From the NCBI GenBank assembly GCA_045594025.1, contig JAZNXS010000002.1, positions 1 through 57,927 on the forward strand: a stretch of 57,927 nucleotides of DNA, given 5' to 3'. The notes beneath the pieces are model-generated. The model ran no database searches. It saw only the letters and a list, made by a program, of their open reading frames with translations, and was not told the origin of the DNA. Positions 25,408 through 34,285 of the stretch are shown here, one piece after another. The first letter of the stretch is position 1; every line of letters starts with the position of its first letter. Both the position numbers and the translations under genes were made by a program. This DNA comes from Scatosoma sp045594025. GTDB lineage: Bacteria > Bacillota > Clostridia > Christensenellales > Borkfalkiaceae.

Positions 25408-26085
25408 ATGAAAAACGAATGGACCATCAAACCCATCGCCTATATTTCTACCGACTTCAAAGAGAAGTTCGGAATTCCTCGCCAAAGCGGCCGAGCCCCC
25501 TCACTGACGGCAACCATCGTCTTTGAACCCGAATACCGAAACGGGGAAGCCTTGCGAGAAATCGAGCATTTTTCCCATCTTTGGCTGTTGTTTGACTTTT
25601 CATTGGCACATAAAGAAAACTGGTCGGCGACCGTTCGTCCGCCCCGCCTTGGCGGCAACAAACGCGTGGGCGTATTCGCCAGCCGTTCCCCTTTCCGTCC
25701 AAACCCTATCGGGCTTTCCCTTGTGACGCTTGTCAAGGTGCAGGATACTTCCAGCGGCAAAGTATTGATCGTTTCGGGCGCAGATCTTTTAGACGGAACA
25801 CCCATTTTGGATATCAAGCCGTACCTGCCCTTTGCGGATTATGCCGAAAACGCCACCGCAGGGTACGCGGAAGAACATAAAAACGATTGCGTTGAGGTAT
25901 GTTTCCCCGAAGATTTATTGACAAAAATCCCCGAAGATAAACGCGAAGGACTTCTCGATTGTCTAAGAGATGATCCCCGACCTTCCTATCAAGAAGACGG
26001 CAGAGTATACGGCATGAAATTTTCCGAATTTGAAATCAAATTCACGGTAAAAAACGGCGTTTTGACCGTTATCAGCGTGGAATAA
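25408..26085 (+). CDS. trmO: tRNA m6t6A37 methyltransferase TrmO
   Basis: TrmO (TsaA family) uses SAM to methylate t6A37 of tRNA-Thr. The 225-aa protein has IKPIAYISTDFKEKFGIPRQ at its start, the FSHLWLLFDF segment, RPPRLGGNKRVGVFASRSPFRPNPIG-type core (seen around residues 77-102), and DLLDGTPILDIKPYLPFAD, all hallmarks. Length matches the two-domain form. It is downstream of the permease and ends at a bidirectional terminator. Confidence 0.93.
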   Translation: MKNEWTIKPIAYISTDFKEKFGIPRQSGRAPSLTATIVFEPEYRNGEALREIEHFSHLWLLFDFSLAHKENWSATVRPPRLGGNKRVGVFASRSPFRPNPIGLSLVTLVKVQDTSSGKVLIVSGADLLDGTPILDIKPYLPFADYAENATAGYAEEHKNDCVEVCFPEDLLTKIPEDKREGLLDCLRDDPRPSYQEDGRVYGMKFSEFEIKFTVKNGVLTVISVE

Positions 26086-26115
26086 TAAAATATTGTTTCA
26101 CGTTTGTCAATAAAC

Positions 26116-26150
26116 AAAAATCACTCGCCTTTTTAAGTCGAGTGATTTTT
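26116..26150. terminator. Bidirectional terminator between trmO and the lipoprotein gene
   Basis: AAAAATCACTCG (26116-26127) and CGAGTGATTTTT (26139-26150) form a 12-bp stem with an 11-base loop. Confidence 0.88.
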
Positions 26151-26170
26151 CTATTTCTATGAAATTATTC

Positions 26171-27472
26171 TTATGTAGCTGTCTTATCCGTGTATTCGGT
26201 AGGAAGTTCGACAACCGTCGTTCCGTAATCGCTAAATTCCCATGTGTATTGCATATTTCCTATTACATTTGCGCCTTCATTGGCATACTCTATGATATCA
26301 CAACTCACTTCAATCTTGCTAATCAAACCGTCTTTAAACGTTACGCGGCACATATCATAAGTCACTTTACCATTACCGCTTTCAACAACGAAATTTTCCC
26401 CATAACACGAATCCGTTGCAGCGTCATACTCCAGATATTCGTACAGGCTTGCAATAGACGATAAAGTCATGCTTAAATAGTTTCCACCCATAAGTCCAGG
26501 GTAACGAGTTTCCTTTCTTTGCCATTCTTCATCAGAACTCAAAGAATAGTAGTAGTTCTTCCCATCCTCAACCGAGTAAATGGTTGCATAAGCAGTCGTC
26601 TGCAAATCAGTGTATGTATAAGCTGCTGTTTTCGTTATTTTAATATCTTCTGTATAAGCCATTAGAGCAGAATTAGCGTAATACTCTTTTAGCGTATCGC
26701 AGTATATAGTTACGTTGCCGAGTTCATATACTTCGCTAAAAATGCTTGACCATTTTTCTGCGCTCATACCCGTTTGCGTAGTGCCGCTATTACCGTTGTT
26801 GCCGCCGCTACCGCCGCCGATCGTCGTCGCGCCATAGTTCGTAAACGTGAACGTTACGTCAAATTCCAAAGTAAAGGGCTCGCCATCTTCCGTCGATTCC
26901 TGTTTCATATAGCAGGAAATTTCTGCGATATTCTTATTTGCGTCCAGCTTAACCTTTACGTTGCTTGCCGTAATTTTCGTTTCATATTCCATTACGGTAA
27001 CGTTATAAACAATATCGCCCGTGCTGACAAACGCCATACTTGCCGCGTCGTACGTAAAGTTTTCAAAATTCTCTACAACCGCAAGCGTGGTGCCGACATA
27101 AACATTACGCAAATCTTCGTTGGTTGATTGAGGCAAAAGCTCTTCATCGCCTTCTTCGTCTACGTACGAAGCACTAACGCCATCCAGCTTATAAAGCCCT
27201 GTGTCCACCTTCGTTTCGCCTTTGAATACAACGGCATAGCCGAACGTTACGTTGTTGAATTTTTCTTCCGAAATCGCGGAATCCCATTCATTTTCCGTTA
27301 CGCCGCCCGTCGCGTTTCCACTTTGGCTACTATCGGTAGAAGTTCCGCCGCCTTGGCTACTTTCCACGCTCGATTCGCCGCTACTCTCACCGCCACTCAC
27401 GCTACAAGCCGTAAATACACCCGACAAACCCAAGCATAACATCAAAACCAATAATTTCTTGCTTAATTTCAT
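26171..27472 (-). CDS. Two-module surface lipoprotein of unknown function
   Basis: The 433-aa product has a lipoprotein signal peptide ending LSGVFTAC (lipobox Cys23), a Ser/Gly/Thr-rich linker (24-60), a first beta-rich module (about 62-217), a Gly/Asn/Ser linker and a second module (about 235-425). The modules resemble each other: TYDAASMAFV versus EYDAATDSCY, and FTFTNYGATTI versus WEFSDYGTTVV. I do not recognise a named family. AAGGAG precedes ATG 27472. The promoter overlaps a 23-bp perfect palindrome, so expression is probably repressible. Confidence 0.8.
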   Translation of the reverse strand: MKLSKKLLVLMLCLGLSGVFTACSVSGGESSGESSVESSQGGGTSTDSSQSGNATGGVTENEWDSAISEEKFNNVTFGYAVVFKGETKVDTGLYKLDGVSASYVDEEGDEELLPQSTNEDLRNVYVGTTLAVVENFENFTYDAASMAFVSTGDIVYNVTVMEYETKITASNVKVKLDANKNIAEISCYMKQESTEDGEPFTLEFDVTFTFTNYGATTIGGGSGGNNGNSGTTQTGMSAEKWSSIFSEVYELGNVTIYCDTLKEYYANSALMAYTEDIKITKTAAYTYTDLQTTAYATIYSVEDGKNYYYSLSSDEEWQRKETRYPGLMGGNYLSMTLSSIASLYEYLEYDAATDSCYGENFVVESGNGKVTYDMCRVTFKDGLISKIEVSCDIIEYANEGANVIGNMQYTWEFSDYGTTVVELPTEYTDKTAT

Positions 27473-27484
27473 AATATTTCTCCT

Positions 27485-27529
27485 TTATTATGATATTATC
27501 ATAATAACATATTGTTTTGAATTTGTCAA
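27485..27529 (-). promoter_or_regulatory. Promoter with a 23-bp palindromic operator
   Basis: Minus strand TTGACA (27524-27529), 17-bp spacer, TATTAT (27501-27506). A perfect palindrome, 11-bp arms TTATTATGATA around one base, covers 27485-27507 and so overlaps the -10 and early transcript. It resembles the A/T-rich 7-1-7 boxes of the Fur/PerR superfamily without matching either consensus exactly. Confidence 0.75.
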
Positions 27530-27581
27530 TTGTAATGTCTTTATTTATTGAATAGAAAATTTCGATATAAAAAAGAGCGAA

Positions 27582-28454
27582 TTATCTTCGCCCTTTATGA
27601 AATATTGCCAGCGTTCCAGAGCCCGAGTGCGCACCGATGACCGTACCTACGTAATTGACCTTGATTTCTACCTTAGGTAAGCGTTCCTTGATCAATCCTT
27701 TCACGTATTCCACGTCCTCCATACAATCGCCGTGGCTGATAAAAATCGGATCATTATCCCCTATTTCCATGCCCTCGAAAGCGTTTTCCACAAGTGTATG
27801 CAAGGATTTTTTTCTGCCCATACTCTTCCCGATCACCGTCAGTCTTCCCTTTTCGTCCACGTGCATGATCGGTTTGATTTTTAAAATAGAGCCGATGACC
27901 GCAGCCGTTCCCGACACTCTGCCGCCACGTTTCAGATGGAAGAGATTATCCACCGTGAATTGATGACAAATTTGCCCTTTCAGTTTTTCCGCATACTTTG
28001 CGGCTTCCTCTATCGACGCGCCCTCGTCCGCTTTCTTTACAACGTAGTCAAGAAGCAATCCCTCACCCATCGAGGCGCAAAGGGAATCCACCACCTTGAT
28101 TTTGCGTTTGGGATAGCGTTTACTAAGCTCCCTTGCTGCTACCAAAAAGCTTCCTGCCGTCCCCGAAAGTGCCGAAGAGAATGCAATAATCAGGACGTCC
28201 TCTCCCTTTTGCAAGCAAGGCTCGATATACTCTTTGGCGATTTCCGCCGTCACCTGATACGTTGTCGGCATGCACCCCTCACGAAGTTTTTGATAAAACG
28301 CTTTGGGGGTGATTTTTTCGCCGTTTACCCCTTCATAGTTGACGTTATTCATCGTAAAGCCAAGCGGTACGCACTGGATTTTATTCTGTTCGTAATAGTT
28401 TTGCGGCATATCCGAACCGCTGTCTGTAATAATTTCAAATTTTCTTTTCCCCAT
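27582..28454 (-). CDS. DegV family fatty acid-binding protein, second copy
   Basis: The 290-aa FakB-type protein begins FEIITDSGSDMPQNYYE (ligand-binding Asp-Ser-Gly-Ser-Asp), and has MPTTYQVTAE, FSSALSGTAGS, RGGRVSGTAAV, and GTVIGAHSGSGTLAIF. It is more canonical than the DegV at 10049, whose N-terminal ITDSGxD motif is reduced to CDSNCE. AAGGAG precedes ATG 28454. It follows the minE-like gene by 32 bases and may be on the minD transcript. Confidence 0.93.
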   Translation of the reverse strand: MGKRKFEIITDSGSDMPQNYYEQNKIQCVPLGFTMNNVNYEGVNGEKITPKAFYQKLREGCMPTTYQVTAEIAKEYIEPCLQKGEDVLIIAFSSALSGTAGSFLVAARELSKRYPKRKIKVVDSLCASMGEGLLLDYVVKKADEGASIEEAAKYAEKLKGQICHQFTVDNLFHLKRGGRVSGTAAVIGSILKIKPIMHVDEKGRLTVIGKSMGRKKSLHTLVENAFEGMEIGDNDPIFISHGDCMEDVEYVKGLIKERLPKVEIKVNYVGTVIGAHSGSGTLAIFHKGRR

Positions 28455-28486
28455 ATTTTTCTCCTTTCGTTAAATATTAAACGGCT

Positions 28487-28720
28487 TTATTTTAAAACGT
28501 TGAATTTTTTGATTCTTTCCGCTTGGAAAGAAAGATTGACGGTGTAGATGCCGTTTTTACAAGTCAGCTCCATACGAGGCAATCCGATCAAATCGAAATA
28601 CTCGTTGAATTTCTCGGCAAAGTCCTGCAAAACAAGCGCTTTGCAGGCGTCGCTCATCACCGATTTATCCGCTTGCAATACGTTGTTCAATCTGGTAAAA
28701 TCGTCGGTAAAATTTCTCAT
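28487..28720 (-). CDS. MinE-like protein, divergent
   Basis: MinE makes MinD release from the membrane and so sets division-site position. This 77-aa product sits directly after minD with a 4-base ATGA overlap. By eye it aligns to MinE: RLNNVLQADKS with the RLQIIVAERR helix of MinE, then DFAEKFNEY with DILEVICKY (same Asp-7-Tyr spacing), then a beta-hairpin MELTCKNGIYTVNLSF with VTVQLEQKDGDISILELNV. The N-terminal amphipathic targeting helix is short. The identity rests on this pattern and on position only; a plain hypothetical protein remains possible. Confidence 0.5.
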   Translation of the reverse strand: MRNFTDDFTRLNNVLQADKSVMSDACKALVLQDFAEKFNEYFDLIGLPRMELTCKNGIYTVNLSFQAERIKKFNVLK

Positions 28721-29487
28721 AATTTCCTCTTTAACACACGGCGAATATTGCCAAAAAATCCACTATATTTTTTCGTGACGTCGAATAGCCGTTTCTTCCC
28801 CATCAGCACGTTATGCGCCAATACCTTAAATGCGGGATGTATCCTTGTCACGTCGCCGTTATAGATACCGTATTCTTCGGGAAGCAAGCCGCAAATCGGC
28901 GTCTTTAAAAGTTCTGCTACGTCGTCGGGGGTAAGGCATTCGCCTGCCATTAATAAATCCCCCCTGACCTTATTCAATACCACGGATAAGCTGTTTAAAT
29001 GATAGCTTTTTAACACGGTGATTACCTTATCCGCGTCCCGTAAAGCGGACACGTGCGGCGTCGTTACCACCAACGCTTCGTCCGCCGTCGCAATCGCGCG
29101 GTGAAAGCCGTCGTCGATTCCTGCAGGGCAATCGATAAAAATGAAATCGAACTGCGAAGAAAGAGATTCCAGAACCAGCTTTACCGATTGCGGAGATACG
29201 TAACGTTCAGGCGCGGAATGACTGCTTGTCAACACGTATAAATTCCCGTACAAGGGGTGCTTGATAATCGCTTGTTTCGCTCTGCAACGGCCCTCAATCA
29301 CATCCACAATATCGTAAGTGACAAGATGTTCTACCCCAGCGCAAACGTCCACGTTATTCAATCCAAAATCTGCATCGCAAAGCACAACTCTTTGCCCCTT
29401 TTGTGCCAATCTCGCGGCAAGATTGACCGCCACTGTGGTCTTCCCCACGCCGCCTTTTCCGCTTGTCACCACAATCTTTCTCGCCAC
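28717..29487 (-). CDS. minD: Septum site-determining ATPase MinD
   Basis: MinD is a membrane-cycling ATPase that controls division-site choice. The protein shows the deviant Walker A KGGVGKTT right after RKIVVTSG, LCDADFGLNNVD (switch I), FIDCPAGID (switch II), and ends in a basic amphipathic helix FFGNIRRVLKRKL, the membrane-targeting signal. GTG 29487 is the best start: GGGAG lies 7 bases upstream and gives MARKIVVTSG, as in the family; ATG 29514 is also open but has no ribosome site and sits on the predicted transcription start (TACAAT at 29520-29525). minC is not adjacent. Confidence 0.93.
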   Translation of the reverse strand: MARKIVVTSGKGGVGKTTVAVNLAARLAQKGQRVVLCDADFGLNNVDVCAGVEHLVTYDIVDVIEGRCRAKQAIIKHPLYGNLYVLTSSHSAPERYVSPQSVKLVLESLSSQFDFIFIDCPAGIDDGFHRAIATADEALVVTTPHVSALRDADKVITVLKSYHLNSLSVVLNKVRGDLLMAGECLTPDDVAELLKTPICGLLPEEYGIYNGDVTRIHPAFKVLAHNVLMGKKRLFDVTKKYSGFFGNIRRVLKRKL

Positions 29488-29591
29488 GCCCATTCTCCCG
29501 TTTACGTTTTGCATTCATCATTGTAACACGGCAAAGTGAAAATATTTTGTCGAGTTTTTGAAATTTTTTGCGCGTTTTGTCAAAAGCATGC

Positions 29592-29620
29592 AAAAACGCC
29601 TCGACTACACGTCGAGGCGT
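29592..29620 (-). terminator. Terminator of hisIE
   Basis: ACGCCTCGAC (29596-29605) pairs with GTCGAGGCGT (29611-29620); T-run on the minus strand. Confidence 0.88.
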
Positions 29621-29638
29621 TCTTCATTTTTTATGTAA

Positions 29639-30268
29639 TTATCTGTTACGCTTGCAAAGTTCTTCGCAAACCTCGGAAATCTTCACGCCCTTTGCGTTGA
29701 GCAATACCATAACGTGGTACAAAAGGTCCGCAGCTTCGCTGACAACCACCTTTTTATCATCGTTCTTTGCGGAAATCACAAGCTCTACCGCTTCCTCACC
29801 CACTTTCTTACCGATACGGTCGATCCCTCTCACGAACAGGAAACTAGTGTACGCGCCGTCTTCGGGGTTCTTTTTTACGTCCGAGATAATACGTTGTAAA
29901 CGACCGAACATTTCACCGCCGATATTATTGTACGCGCCAACAATCTGTTCAGGGAAGCAGGTAAACGTGCCCTTTTCCGCATCCGCTTTACCTTTTTGTT
30001 CCACCTTGAACAATACGGCGTCTGCATTGTCGTCGAGGAACGCCGCTTTCACTTTTTGAGAATTACCGTATTCGAAGCCGTATTTGGACACTACCTTTTT
30101 TGCAGGGTGATAGTAATGCGCATAGCCCGTCGATAACGTTTTTTGCAACGCTTCTTCGTTCATGTAACCAAGCAACAAGACTTCGCCGCTTTCATAATCC
30201 TGCGCGATAGCGGGAACTACCCCGTCTTTATTGAATTTCACTTTCTTCAAGTCCATGGTCCTTTCCAT
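29639..30268 (-). CDS. HisIE-type protein with a degenerate HisI domain
   Basis: HisIE normally performs two histidine-pathway steps: PR-ATP pyrophosphohydrolase (HisE) and PR-AMP cyclohydrolase (HisI). The 209-aa product keeps both folds: HisI about 1-112, HisE about 115-209. HisE looks intact (KKVGEEAVELVISAK, SEAADLLYHVMVLL). In HisI the usual Asp-Cys-Asp-x-Asp is Asp-Asp-Asn-Ala-Asp (79-83), the Cys-His-Thr-Gly is Asp-Ala-Glu-Lys, and the SGH motif is YGNSQ; only Cys104 of the Cys ligands remains. Cyclohydrolase activity is doubtful. GGAGGACG precedes ATG 30268. No other his gene is nearby. Confidence 0.85.
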   Translation of the reverse strand: MERTMDLKKVKFNKDGVVPAIAQDYESGEVLLLGYMNEEALQKTLSTGYAHYYHPAKKVVSKYGFEYGNSQKVKAAFLDDNADAVLFKVEQKGKADAEKGTFTCFPEQIVGAYNNIGGEMFGRLQRIISDVKKNPEDGAYTSFLFVRGIDRIGKKVGEEAVELVISAKNDDKKVVVSEAADLLYHVMVLLNAKGVKISEVCEELCKRNR

Positions 30269-30329
30269 AACGTCCTCCGCATCCTCCGTGAAAACAAGCT
30301 AGTGCCCCACGATCGGTTGTTCCACATTT

Positions 30330-30358
30330 ATTATACAACACTTTTTTGTAATCGTCAA
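30330..30358 (-). promoter_or_regulatory. hisIE promoter
   Basis: Minus strand TTGACG (30353-30358), 17-bp spacer, TATAAT (30330-30335); leader about 55 bases. Confidence 0.85.
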
Positions 30359-30431
30359 TAGCCATTTACAAAAAAAATCAAACATTTTATCATATTTTTC
30401 GATGACATTTTCCGTTTTTTTATACAATTTC

Positions 30432-32438
30432 TTAATTCAATACAACGTCTTTTAAACTGTCATATTTTTTCAGTGCCGCCTTACGCAGCTTTTCATCTGC
30501 ATATTGCCCCTCGAACGTATCGTCGGAAAGACGCTTCGCCGCAAAAATGACCTGCGTCGGATAACGCAAATTCTTAATATCCGTCAGCATTTTACCCGAT
30601 TGCCGCGTACCGAAGAAATCGCCGCTGCCGCGCATCTCCAAATCCCGTTCCGCAATCTTAAACCCGTCCGTATTGTCTTTCAAAATCAAAAGACGTTCTC
30701 TCGCCGTCTCCCCTTCCGAGCCCATCAAAAGGAAGCAGTAGCTCTTCTCTGCGCCTCTGCCTACGCGACCGCGAAGCTGGTGCAACTGCGAAAGTCCGAA
30801 ACGCTCTGCATTGTAGATGATCATAATCGTAGCGTTGGGAACGTCCACCCCAACCTCAATGACCGTCGTGGATACCAAACAATCGTATTCCTTCGCCTTA
30901 AACGCCGACATAATCTCCGCTTTTTCCTTGTCTTTCATGCGCCCGTGCAACAAAGCAAACCGCACCCCGGGAAGACGAGCCTGCAACTCTTCGTGCAACT
31001 CGGTTACGCTCATGATAGAGCCCTCTTCATCGTCGTCGATTTTGGCGCATACGAAGTATGCCTGCTTGCCTGCCGCCGTCTCCTTGCGGACGTATTCAAG
31101 CATATCGTCGTACTTGGATTCGGGAATGATACTGGTGGAAATCTCTTGCCGAGCCTTGGGCTTATCCGTGATCGTTGTCACATCCAAATCCCCATAGAAA
31201 ATCAAGGAAAGCGTTCTGGGAATCGGCGTCGCGCTCATGACTAGCATATCCACGCCCTCACCCTTTTCCGCCAGCGCATTTCGCTGTGCTACGCCGAAAC
31301 GATGCTGTTCGTCGCATACGATAAAGGAAAGATTCGGGATCTCAACGTCGCTTTGGAAAATGGCGTGCGTTCCGCACAAAATATCAATTTCCCCATTCTT
31401 TAAACGAGTTTTCATCTCTCGCTTTTCCTTCGCTGTCATCCCCCCTGCTAAATATCCGACTCTGTATTCGGGGAAATATCTTTGAAGAACTGCATAGTTT
31501 TGCGCCGCAAGCACTTCCGTAGGCGAAAGATACGCCGCCGTGAACCCGCTTTTGACCGCCATATAAATACCGCACAGCGCCACCGCCGTCTTACCGCTAC
31601 CTACGTCCCCTTGGATAAGTCTGTTCATCTTCGTAGGAGCGTATAAATTCTCGTAAATTTCATTTACAGCGTGCTTTTGCCCGTCTGTAAATTCAAACCC
31701 GAACCGTCCTGCAAACGCTTTTACGTCGCTCGCCTTAACCGTATAATTATGCAAACGTACTTCTTCCTTTCCGCCCTTGATGATTTTGAACGCGGAAATG
31801 AGAATAAAATATTCCTCTAAGGCAATTCGTTCGGAGGCGACGTCCTTGCTTTGCATATCCGTTGGATTGTGGATTTGATAGTACGCTTTTTCCAACGACG
31901 GCAGATCGTATTTTTGCGTAATCTGCCAAGGAATCCTCGTATCTAAATCGCATTTTTGCAACGCTTCTTTAATCGCTGAACGCACCACCTTTTGGCTGAG
32001 CGAACCCTTGAGCGAATACACGGGCACAATCCCCTTTAAACGGTAGTTTTTATCCAGCTCCTCAAACGTTGGATTGACGAGGGAAACTTGGCCGAATTTA
32101 TTCTGCACACGCCCGTAGAACAGGTATTCCCCTGCCTTTAATTTTTGCGCGACGTAGGGCTGATTGAACCAAACGACGGTGAAAGGATAGCCGTCCTGCG
32201 AACAAAAGGCTTTTACCATTTTCCGCTTATTGCCGTAGTTTACGGGCATCACACGGTTCACTTCACAAGCCACCAACACCATATCATTATGATAAGCGGT
32301 CTTTAACGACGCGCGCTCGGTAAGATCGAGATAGGCGCGCGGATAAAACTTTACCAGGTCTTCCACCTCGTAAATACCCAGCTTATGAAATTCTTTTTCT
32401 CTCTTTTCGCCAATCGATTTGAGCGTGGATAATTTCAT
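30432..32438 (-). CDS. recG: ATP-dependent DNA helicase RecG
   Basis: RecG remodels stalled forks and Holliday junctions. The 668-aa protein has the N-terminal wedge/OB domain (YPRAYLDLTERASL), Walker A GDVGSGKTAVAL, CDEQHRFGVAQR (DEQH in place of DExH box as in RecG), SATPIPRTL, and the C-terminal TRG segment QLHQLRGRVGRGAEKSYC with RMRGSGDFFGTRQSG-like ending. Length is normal (about 680). It is the last gene of the conserved block; a terminator of the fakA gene separates them, so recG may use read-through or its own weak promoter. Confidence 0.95.
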   Translation of the reverse strand: MKLSTLKSIGEKREKEFHKLGIYEVEDLVKFYPRAYLDLTERASLKTAYHNDMVLVACEVNRVMPVNYGNKRKMVKAFCSQDGYPFTVVWFNQPYVAQKLKAGEYLFYGRVQNKFGQVSLVNPTFEELDKNYRLKGIVPVYSLKGSLSQKVVRSAIKEALQKCDLDTRIPWQITQKYDLPSLEKAYYQIHNPTDMQSKDVASERIALEEYFILISAFKIIKGGKEEVRLHNYTVKASDVKAFAGRFGFEFTDGQKHAVNEIYENLYAPTKMNRLIQGDVGSGKTAVALCGIYMAVKSGFTAAYLSPTEVLAAQNYAVLQRYFPEYRVGYLAGGMTAKEKREMKTRLKNGEIDILCGTHAIFQSDVEIPNLSFIVCDEQHRFGVAQRNALAEKGEGVDMLVMSATPIPRTLSLIFYGDLDVTTITDKPKARQEISTSIIPESKYDDMLEYVRKETAAGKQAYFVCAKIDDDEEGSIMSVTELHEELQARLPGVRFALLHGRMKDKEKAEIMSAFKAKEYDCLVSTTVIEVGVDVPNATIMIIYNAERFGLSQLHQLRGRVGRGAEKSYCFLLMGSEGETARERLLILKDNTDGFKIAERDLEMRGSGDFFGTRQSGKMLTDIKNLRYPTQVIFAAKRLSDDTFEGQYADEKLRKAALKKYDSLKDVVLN

Positions 32439-32480
32439 ACCTATTCCTTCTATCTTTCCAAAAATATGGACTCCGTAGAT

Positions 32481-32525
32481 AAAAAAACATAATGGGAAAG
32501 CGCCGCCGCCTTCCCACTGATTATG
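32481..32525 (-). terminator. Terminator of fakA
   Basis: CATAATGGGAA (32488-32498) pairs, with a small bulge, with TTCCCACTGATTATG (32511-32525); seven T follow on the minus strand. Confidence 0.8.
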
Positions 32526-32559
32526 TGTATTTATGCAACTTTTTATGCATTTCTATGCA

Positions 32560-34206
32560 TTATTCCATTGCGATGATATAATAGTATACCGCTTGGCCGC
32601 CGTTGTGGAAATCCACGTCGCAATCGGGATACTTTTCAGCGATAACGCCAGCAAGCGCCTCCGCCTCTTCTTCCTTTACGTCCTCACCGTAGTACAGCGT
32701 AATCACCTGGTGGAAGTCTTCCTTCATCTTACCGATGAGCTTGAGCGCCGTTTCTTCCAACGAATGGGATTTTGCAAGGATCTTCTTATCGTCAAGCCCG
32801 ATGATATCCCCTTCCTTAATGGAGAAGCCGTTCAACGAGGTGTTACGTACCGCATACGTGATTTGGCCAACCTTTACGTTGTCCAACGCATGGATCATGT
32901 TCGTTTTGTTTTCTTCTGCGCTAGCCTCAGGAGAGAATTCCAGCGCTGCCGCAAAGCCTTGGGGTACGTTCTTCGTAGGAATGACGTGCAACGTCTTGTT
33001 TTCTACGAGGTTTTTCGCCTGCTCTGCCGCGAGAATGATGTTTTTATTGTTAGGGAACACGAAAATGTGGTCTGCGTTGATCTTCTGCGCTGCGCTTGCA
33101 ATATCGCTTGCGGAAGGATTCATGGTTTGACCGCCTTCGATAATACGGTCGACGAGGAGTTCCTTGAAGATTTCCGAAAGGCCTGCGCCCGTACAGATGG
33201 AAAGCATACCCATTTCTTTACGTTCTGCATCCATCTTCGCCTTAAGCTGACGATTCTGTTCCAACATATTTTCGATTTTCGGTCTTTCCAACTCACCGAG
33301 CTCCAACGCATAGGTCAGCGCCTTGCCGGGCTGGTTGGTATGCACGTGCACCTTGACAAGCTCTAAATCGCCGATACAGATAACGCTGTCGCCGATTGCC
33401 ATCAGTTTTTCTCTCAATCTGTCGATTGCGGAAAGCGTCGTGCTCTTCTTTAAATTGATAATGAAGAATTCGGTGCAGTATGCAAACTGGATTTCACCGA
33501 TATCCATCGAAAGGATTGCGGAATTGTCGCCAAATTCGGAATCCCCTGCAGGCGCTGCGTCCATTTCCGTGTACGTGTCCACGATTTCTTCGCCCGTAAG
33601 CGCTGCATTAAAGCCCTTGATGATGGTCATAAGACCAACGCCGCCGGAGTCTACAACCCCTGCCTTTTTCAAAACGGGCAACAGTTCGGGCGTGAGCGCC
33701 AACGCTCTTTCCCCTTCCTGAATAACGTCTTCCAAGAAGCCTTCAAAATTCTTCTTCTTAGGTGCGATTTTTACTGCGTATTCACCCATCATACGGATAA
33801 CGGTAAGAATCGTACCTTCCTTGGGTACGGATACGGCGCCGTAAGCGATCTTCGTGCCCGATTCCAAAGCTTTCGCGAACGTCTTCACGTCCACTTCCTT
33901 TTCCGATTTTCTAATAACGGTACAAATCCCTTTCAAAATCTGGGAAAGGATAACGCCGGAGTTACCTCTTGCGCCCTTTAATGCACCTTTGGAAATGCTA
34001 TCACAAACTTCGATAAACGAGCTGGATTGACAAGCCGTCATTTCCTTCACGCAGGACTGCATGGTAAGAGACATATTTGTACCCGTATCACCGTCGGGAA
34101 CAGGGAACACGTTGAGCGCGTCCACTCTCGCACGGTTGATTTCGAGTTGCTTTGCACCCACGAGAATCATATTTCTCAAATCGGTGCTATTTATTGTTTT
34201 ATGCAT
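32560..34206 (-). CDS. fakA: Fatty acid kinase subunit FakA (YloV/DAK2 family)
   Basis: FakA phosphorylates fatty acids held by DegV/FakB proteins, feeding exogenous fatty acids into phospholipid synthesis. The 548-aa protein has the DhaL/DAK2 nucleotide domain with NVFPVPDGDTGTNMSLT, GARGNSGVILSQILKG and VDSGGVGLM, a middle YloV domain (CTEFFIINLKKS, HVHTNQPGKAL) and a C-terminal DegV-like domain. AGAAGGAG precedes ATG 34206. It follows asp23 as in Bacillus (yloU-yloV). Two DegV genes in this window are the likely partners. Confidence 0.94.
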   Translation of the reverse strand: MHKTINSTDLRNMILVGAKQLEINRARVDALNVFPVPDGDTGTNMSLTMQSCVKEMTACQSSSFIEVCDSISKGALKGARGNSGVILSQILKGICTVIRKSEKEVDVKTFAKALESGTKIAYGAVSVPKEGTILTVIRMMGEYAVKIAPKKKNFEGFLEDVIQEGERALALTPELLPVLKKAGVVDSGGVGLMTIIKGFNAALTGEEIVDTYTEMDAAPAGDSEFGDNSAILSMDIGEIQFAYCTEFFIINLKKSTTLSAIDRLREKLMAIGDSVICIGDLELVKVHVHTNQPGKALTYALELGELERPKIENMLEQNRQLKAKMDAERKEMGMLSICTGAGLSEIFKELLVDRIIEGGQTMNPSASDIASAAQKINADHIFVFPNNKNIILAAEQAKNLVENKTLHVIPTKNVPQGFAAALEFSPEASAEENKTNMIHALDNVKVGQITYAVRNTSLNGFSIKEGDIIGLDDKKILAKSHSLEETALKLIGKMKEDFHQVITLYYGEDVKEEEAEALAGVIAEKYPDCDVDFHNGGQAVYYYIIAME

Positions 34207-34285
34207 TTTGAATGCTCCTTCTACTTTTGTTTTTTACGCGCGTGCAGCTGAGGATAGCATATATATTATTTAGGAAGCTTACACG

